Shown here: positions 57,679-64,000 of the stretch, piece by piece | Layout: each line of letters opens with the position of its first letter | Numbering within the stretch: the first letter of the stretch is position 1 | Assembly: GCF_008831285.2 (NCBI RefSeq) | Contig: NC_045140.1 | Location: 6,630,505 to 6,694,504, forward strand | Source: Nymphaea colorata | Lineage: Eukaryota; Streptophyta; Magnoliopsida; Nymphaeales; Nymphaeaceae | DNA: 64,000 nt | Direction of reading: 5' to 3' | Program-made: the position numbers and the translations under genes | The notes under the pieces: model-generated | The model's database searches: none | The model's input: only the letters and a program-made list of their open reading frames with translations | What the model was told of the DNA's origin: nothing

Positions 57679-58985
57679 CTGTAACATTCCAAAAAATTTA
57701 GTTTCATGTATGAGATTATGATGAATCTTGGGGCTTACTAAGTTCCTAGTCTTTTTTGGAGCTGAAACCAAACAACCTAAGAAGCAGTTCGGATCTGTCA
57801 TACCAAAAGCCTGAGCACATTGTGGGAGTGAGTCAGATCGTTATAGTGGTATTAGAGTCAATTTAACACTCAAACCTGAGGTCCTATTGATGTGGATGAG
57901 TGTGGTCTAAGGGGTGAATTATACCACCTAAAAAGTTTACTTTCATATTTAATAATCTTGGGAACTTATAAATAATATTGTTAAAAAATTGATTATCTTG
58001 GTTGGCTAAAATATGATTTGAGGTTTGCCAGACTTGGACCCAAGCCCCCGCGTGGGAGTGGGTTGAGCAGTTGAAAATAATGATCCACAACGTGTCAATT
58101 TTTAGCAAACTGGGATAATTCCTGTTGTCATGTCAATAAACTAATGTATAATAATGCCTCATCTATTAAATGAAGCAACTAAAAGTACAAGTACACAAGA
58201 GGCGTGATGGCAATAACACAAACTACAGTTATGGGTGCACAGCATGAATCTACCTACTTTACAGGCACAGGAGCATGCACACACATATATATGTACCTAC
58301 AGGGATATTAAGTCTCAACGACCTTGTCTTTTGCTTTTCTTTTTTTCCGTTCTTGTCTTGTCGCTCTTAGTTAGTTAAATGTAATTTAATAAAAAAAAAA
58401 AGTGAAGGACTGTAACACCGACAACTATGTAACTGTATATTATGTTTCATGTGTCTGGCCCAAATATTAGGGTAGCTTCATGGGATAATGTAACACAATG
58501 TTTCACGCTCTTCTCAATATTTATAATAGATACATAGAATTATTATATATTGTCATTGTTGCCAAACAATAATTTAAAAAATTTATAAATGAGGTTATTA
58601 AGTGGTTGGTTGTTCTGATTCTTAATTTTTTTGGAACTTAAATCAAAATTGTTAGAGAGCAGATTGGGATTTGTCAGGACCCTACTTCGGTGTAAAAGTG
58701 AACCGAGTCATTACAGTAATATCAGAGTTGGTTTAACATTTAGACTTAGGGTCCTACACATGCATACCGGTGTGCTTGAAGGATAATGAAAATATTTAGT
58801 CTCTTGTTTAAGATTGTGAATAATTTTAAGAGACTTATAAATGAGATTGTTAAATAGTTGGTTGTCATTTTTCTATTTTAAGGTTGAAACCAAAATTGTT
58901 AGGGGGTGCATGGGGATTCGTTAGACAAAGGGCTTGTGTTTGGTGTGAAAGTGACTTGGATTGTTATAATTATCTTTTGTCCCTG
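57679..58985 (+). repeat. four TRIM-like degenerate repeat units
   Basis: Units at about 57679-57857, 57945-58075, 58570-58745 and 58800-58985 share ordered landmarks with 1754-2091: 'ttataaatgagattgttaa', 'ttggttgt', 'gaaaccaaaattgttag', 'ggatttgtcag' and 'gtgggagtg'. Two of them also keep 'agtggtattagagtc' or 'agtaatatcagagtt', which resembles a Met-tRNA primer binding site. The first begins TGTAACATTCC. I infer small LTR-type elements or solo LTRs in a degenerate cluster. Confidence 0.5.
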
Positions 58986-59394
58986 CTATTAGATGTGCTC
59001 TGAGAGGGTATAGTGTAGTTGGTTGGATTGACAACTGTTAAAAGTTTGGTTGTTAGTTTGATTTTCATCGGCACGACTCTTTTGAACTGAAAAAAATAAA
59101 TGCACGATACTCTACTTGCTGGGTATATCACTCTTCACCTACATCTCGAAATAGTCCTAAACCTTAAAAGCAAAAAAAAAAAAAAAAAAAAAAGGCTTCG
59201 GCCTATTCGAAGTAACATCGATCATCTTCTACTAACTAATTCAATGTGATCGAAGAGAATAACATGCACACAAACTGGACCGCTGAGGCGGCCCACGTAA
59301 ATTTTAAAGAAAAAACTGAAGTTTATGTTTAATTAATCCTAAGATTCTAGGCAATAGGATCAGACAGGGAAAATCTCATAAGGAAACAAAGGAG

Positions 59395-61266
<1,872 letters not shown>

Positions 61267-61516
61267 TCTTGTGTTTGATTACCATGGATCTGAGATCCGT
61301 GGTGATCTCAAATCACCGAGGATTTGAGATCCACGGTTTTCAAATCCGACCCTCCCCATCCAATTTCAAATCCATGTATTTTACACTAAAGTGTGCATTT
61401 GAAATCCACGTTAGGGGTGGATGCTGAAACTCACAGTTTGATACAACTGTGGATTTCAGCTATCATGGATTTGAGATTTACTCGGATTGAAGATCCGTGG
61501 AGAATCAAACGCAACC
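61267..61516. mobile_element. Tourist-like MITE (PIF/Harbinger type)
   Basis: 250 bp flanked on both sides by TTA (61264-61266 and 61517-61519), the target preference of PIF/Harbinger elements. The termini are imperfect inverted repeats: TCTTGTGTTTGATT on the left, and GGTTGCGTTTGATT as the reverse complement of the right end. The interior carries several further inverted 'gatttgagatcc' motifs. The length is typical of Tourist MITEs. No transposase, so non-autonomous. Confidence 0.7.
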
Positions 61517-62605
61517 TTAGTTTGAAGCTAACCCCTCTACATGGAGAAGAGATTCCTCTTAAGATTTTGATTTAAAAAATGCAGAAAGCTCATTAACTGT
61601 TATGAGTGTGATCTCGCTTGCATAATCTGCCAGGAAAGTCTCTCTGAACTCAGCTTGCTTTACAGAAAGGAAAGATATCTTTAAAAGAAAAGTGATCGCA
61701 TCAACTTTATCTATGCTAATTATATATATATATATATATATATGCACTCACACACATTCTCTTGGTTTCAGACCTAGGTTCAATAATGAGTTGACCCAAA
61801 TCTTATCCCCCAGTTTTAGATATTTGGTTACCAAACTTTACAAAATTAGGCGCACTAGGTTGGCGAGAAGTGAGATTTCAAACACGAAGCTTATCAAATG
61901 TCCAGTCTTAATTTTGGCCGGATTTGAAAATCGCCAGGCATGGTGAGTCTTTCCTAAGGTGGTAGCATTCATTATTTATGTGTGGTTTGTCAGAAGATTG
62001 AGATGGGCAGACTCGCCTCAATATTGTACATCATCAGAGCCTAGCTAGTACATAATATAATATATATAAAAAGAGACAACATAGATTTTTTTCCCTACCA
62101 ATTGTTTAAAAATTGGTACATCTAAAGATTTTCTTTTTGGTTGTTGCATATTGAGTTGGGAAGAGGACAGTTTATGAGGGAAAAGCATCCAAATCAAAGG
62201 CTCATTGAAGGACCCATGCCATGTGTCTCAGTTAGCCTCCTTGGTTCCTAGCACCCTTTGTAGGGCCAGGTCCTAAAGAAGACTTTGATAGTAACAGGGC
62301 ACCTAACTTCCCATGCTTCTGCATGTTGAAGAAATTTTATGCTACCATTCATGTAAAACCACTGGAATCACTGTTATAAATGTCTGTTTATGAATCACGA
62401 TCATAAAATGAAAAAAATATAAAATAAAATTAAAATAAAAACTGAAATATACTAAAAATAGTGAAAAATGTGCAAGCAGTACTCTTGAATCCACGACAGA
62501 ATATAGCAATTTTTCCATCAACTTGATTTGAATTGGCCGATTGGTTCGAGCAGATTTTGATACGACTGGTTTGAACATTGATCATGATGTCTTGGGTCCT
62601 TGAAG
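61517..62605. other. intergenic, no gene recognised
   Basis: AT-rich, with a short TA microsatellite at about 61721-61742. I see no coding or RNA feature. Confidence 0.5.
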
Positions 62606-62745
62606 ATGGTTGGTATAGGCGCAATAGCTTGAGTTGGGGGTTGGTAAGCAGTCAGTATGCATTTCGAGTGTCAGAATGGTTGGTATAGGCGCAATAGCTT
62701 GAGTTGGGGATTGGTAAGCAGTCAGTATGCATTTCCAGTGTCAAA
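62606..62745. repeat. 70-bp tandem duplication
   Basis: Two adjacent 70-bp units (62606-62675 and 62676-62745), both starting 'atggttggtataggcgcaat'. They differ at three or four positions. Confidence 0.95.
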
Positions 62746-63433
62746 AGCATCAACTATTTCTGCTGCAAAAGTAGGGTCCTTGGTGCATAAGTTGAAGTGC
62801 AATAGGAGTGTTACCTGATGCACTGAAAACAGACCATGTATCACAAAAAGACAAAGAATTGGGTAGAAACTTTGGCGAATTGGGTAGAAGACTTCTGCTC
62901 TGTGCTGAGCGGTGGATCTCCACATTATGAATTGTACGTTTACTAAACCTACACGACTCTAGATTTAGTATTTGAACCAAGTACTAAACCCACATGCATA
63001 GGGCTGTCTTTGATTGGACGGGAAGGTACTCAAACTACTCAGACTTTAGTAACGTAATATTCTATTTGAAAAGTGTACAAACTGAATCGTAGGGGCTCAG
63101 ATCTGGGCATCCCTTCAAACTCCACAAAAGGTTCATCCAAATTACTGAGGTTCTCTACTCCACAATCAATAATCAATTGATTTTTAATTCTCTGAGTAAA
63201 AAAAAAGTAACATGCTTTAGATTCTTGGCATCTTGAAAGATGATTTCCATTAAACTAATCCTAGAAAGTTAATAAATCGAATTCCAACCCAATGTACCCT
63301 TTATCGTGTCAATTTATCAGATGTTCACATATTGGGATTCAAATCTTACTATATTCGAATCTGACTTTTAAATTCACAACTGAACAAGAATCGCACTATG
63401 ATATACTAAGAGCCAACTTCTAGAATGTATGCA

Positions 63434-63624
63434 GCGGTGGTGCTTAGGGGGACCCGCATGGGCCTTGGCCCTCCCTCAATTTTTTTTAAAAAATTTACAT
63501 GTAAATTTTAGAAAATTTTATTTGTCCTATATAAAAATTTTGAAAAATGATATTTCAGCTTATGTCAAAATTTTAGAAACTTTAATTTGGGTCTCTCTTT
63601 GAAAAATTTCTGGCTCCACCCCTG
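63434..63624 (-). repeat. dispersed repeat, inverted partner of 4842-5030
   Basis: Reverse-complement match to 4842-5030: starts 'ggtggtgcttaggggg', carries 'gggccttggc', 'acatgtaaattttagaaaattt' and 'tcctatataaaaattt', and ends 'ctggctccacccct'. It probably belongs to the same non-autonomous family. Confidence 0.6.
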
Positions 63625-64000
63625 AATGTATGAATATTAGAGATAGAAAAATTTAGATACACATATCGATGTTTATTATCCGATCAGATATTTATTTAAA
63701 ACTGAATGTGAACTTAGATTTGATCCAATGTCATTTCTTAAATCTGAATTTTATTTCCTTTCTCAATATGATGCTAATTTTTTTATATTCTAATTATTTA
63801 AAAAAATATAGTCCAACGTTTGATGCCCAATCCATTTCATTGACATCCCTAATTAATCACATTAGCAATAGTAAAGTTAGATTTACATAAAGCAGAAACA
63901 TAACAAGTATTGCAAAAGATTGAGCAGTTCAACTCATTAATTAATTCCCACCCCAAGTTGATAGCAATATTTGATCATATAGCATGTACTCTATGCTGTA
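63625..64000. other. intergenic, nothing seen
   Basis: AT-rich sequence to the end of the window. No recognisable gene or repeat. Confidence 0.5.

Overview
This is nuclear DNA of a flowering plant. The evidence is a spliced plant-type RAD50 gene, an intronless plant UDP-glycosyltransferase of the sugar-on-sugar (UGT79/91) type, Ty1/Copia retrotransposons primed by initiator-Met tRNA, a Tourist-like MITE, and AT-rich intergenic DNA full of CT/GT/TA microsatellites. I cannot name the species.

Layout. From 1 to about 8.9 kb there is no recognisable gene, only repeats (TRIM-like units, tRNA-derived SINE-like pieces, microsatellites and a dispersed repeat that returns inverted at the far end). 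A single-exon UDP-glycosyltransferase lies at 9110-10549 (+), with a TATA box and a CT/GT microsatellite leader. From 10.5 to 14.9 kb there is no gene.

From 14883 to 48359 (-) lies a complete RAD50 gene. I could place 27 exons that join in frame to 1314 codons plus a stop, the expected length for plant RAD50, with Walker A, Q-loop, zinc hook, ABC signature, Walker B and H-loop all visible. Two introns are swollen by transposons. Intron 24 (6.1 kb) holds Copia-1 (16428-21696, same strand as RAD50; 284-bp LTRs with 3 differences; GAATC target duplication). Intron 22 (12.1 kb) holds a three-level nest. The outer layer is a terminal-inverted-repeat element (22406-33712, 8-bp target duplication). 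Inside it is an older, decayed Copia-3 (22998-33208). Inside that is a very young Copia-2 (26019-31315, identical 288-bp LTRs, AAGTT target duplication, an open 1436-codon gag-pol frame).

Copia-1 and Copia-2 belong to one family and lie in opposite orientations, so RAD50 exons 23 and 24 sit between two arms of a roughly 5-kb inverted repeat. This is the most interesting structure in the window. It could give a long double-stranded segment in RAD50 pre-mRNA or mediate inversion of these exons, which carry the ABC signature.

From 48.4 to 64 kb no gene could be assigned. A TATA box and GC-rich leader at about 49.8-50.1 kb (+) suggest the start of another transcription unit, and several short exon-like stretches follow, but I could not assemble a product. 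The rest is repeats: a 124-bp and a 70-bp tandem duplication, a purine-only tract, TRIM-like units, a TA/GA microsatellite and a 250-bp MITE.
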